Source: CAYTBN01 sp964542165
GTDB lineage: Bacteria; Myxococcota_A; UBA796; UBA9615; CAYRNR01
DNA: 64,000 nucleotides
Direction of reading: 5' to 3'
NCBI GenBank assembly: GCA_964542165.1
Contig: CAZITQ010000016.1
Location: 3,759 to 67,758, forward strand
Shown one piece after another: positions 63,562-64,000 of the stretch (position 1 is the first letter of the stretch; the number at the start of each line of letters is the position of its first letter). A program made the position numbers and the translations under genes. The notes below the pieces were generated by a model. It did no database searches and was not told the origin of the DNA. It saw nothing but the letters and a program-made list of their open reading frames with translations.

Positions 63562-64000
63562 TCAGCCGCCGAACGGCGGCATGTGGGCGACGGCGTGGTA
63601 GAGAGCGAAGACGCTGTCCCCCTCGCCGTGTTCGAAGCACTTGTGGACCTTGCCGATGGGATTGAGCGATGCGCCGGGGCCCATGCTGAGGACCAGGGGG
63701 GCGACGCCGAGGCCTGCCATCGAGCTGTCCTCGATGGAGACCCACGAGCCCCCCAGACGCCGCGCCAGCACCTCGCCGGCGTAGCAGCCCAGGCAGAGCA
63801 GCGCGGCCGCGGGCGGTTCGGCGAGGCTGGCGCCGCGCAGGGATTCGACGATCTCGTCGACGGCCAGCAGGGACTCGGGCGAGTAGTCCAGTTCGACCTG
63901 GTGGGACCGCGCCGCCAGTCGCACGGCCTCTTGGGCCAGCTCCAGTGCGCGGTCGGGGTGGACGGGGCCCGCGGGGGCGCCGGCGGGCCAGCAGGGCGAC
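63562..64000 (-). CDS. Conserved hypothetical protein, N-terminus beyond window
   Basis: The frame is open to the window's right edge, so the start is missing; at least 145 residues are visible. The sequence reads RALELAQEAVRLAARSHQVE, LDYSPESLLAVDEIVESLRG, LCLGCYAGEVLARRLGGSWV and NPIGKVHKCFEHGEGDSVFA. This pattern (a helix with LDYS, then a GYxGEV helix, then a KVxKxFExGExDS strand) belongs to a family of small uncharacterised bacterial proteins seen often in Myxococcota and actinobacteria. No function is known to me. Confidence 0.75.
   Translation of the reverse strand, partial: SPCWPAGAPAGPVHPDRALELAQEAVRLAARSHQVELDYSPESLLAVDEIVESLRGASLAEPPAAALLCLGCYAGEVLARRLGGSWVSIEDSSMAGLGVAPLVLSMGPGASLNPIGKVHKCFEHGEGDSVFALYHAVAHMPPFGG

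Overview
The window is GC-rich throughout, and its protein-coding signature points to a member of the Myxococcota or a related former deltaproteobacterium, most likely an uncultured lineage. The signs are many secreted lipoproteins with runs of Asp just after the lipobox (units such as GDDDTA), MopE-type Cys/Asp repeats, FG-GAP and parallel beta-helix surface proteins, a Hanks-type kinase, carotenoid desaturases and a TGA-containing thioredoxin gene. This is inference from family content; there is no rRNA to confirm it. I saw no tRNA, rRNA, CRISPR array, insertion sequence or prophage. Gaps between genes are short, the longest about 250 bases.

Layout. Bases 1-4813 hold the start of a Rossmann-fold gene that leaves the window, then three surface lipoproteins (beta-helix, receptor-L-like, FG-GAP). 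4839-6211 has an AbiEii-type nucleotidyltransferase with an overlapping partner gene and a remnant of a beta-helix gene. 6267-10905 has a PEBP-like secreted protein, a conserved secreted protein, a lipoprotein cyclophilin and a lipase-like lipoprotein. 10951-17286 is a five-gene minus-strand operon: renalase-like FAD protein, GTP cyclohydrolase II (ribA), aldehyde dehydrogenase and two carotenoid desaturase/oxygenase flavoproteins, the last with a one-base frameshift. This could make an oxidised carotenoid, with ribA supplying flavin. 17355-23436 carries a methyltransferase, two secreted proteins, an HSL-type hydrolase, an unrecognised membrane-tailed protein, a DUF2505-like protein and an acyltransferase.

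23519-38226 is the most striking region: five very large plus-strand genes (about 1233, 1128, 1144, 867 and 531 residues), each overlapping the next by exactly 4 bases (GTGA or ATGA). One resembles DUF6603, and three others resemble large uncharacterised bacterial proteins that I recall occurring together. No function is known to me. I consider it the best candidate for an undescribed multi-protein system.

38264-47133 returns to minus-strand housekeeping and surface genes: PQQ-type beta-propeller lipoprotein, small lipoprotein, rpsU with a clear promoter and hairpin terminator, algH, a truncated CHAT protease fragment, a beta-helix lipoprotein preceded by a hexanucleotide repeat, a membrane-anchored cupredoxin-like protein, and an RSH (p)ppGpp enzyme whose synthetase site looks dead. 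47387-51204 is a plus-strand trio of lipoproteins. 51249-54735 has a SHOCT-kinase-transmembrane-M23 peptidase fusion and a DUF4143 ATPase under a palindrome.

54814-64000 has more lipoproteins (including an RCC1/MopE fusion and an FG-GAP protein), an N-acetylmuramoyl-L-alanine amidase, and a secreted thioredoxin-like protein in which an in-frame TGA replaces the first Cys of a CGHC motif, a probable selenoprotein. The last gene runs off the right edge.
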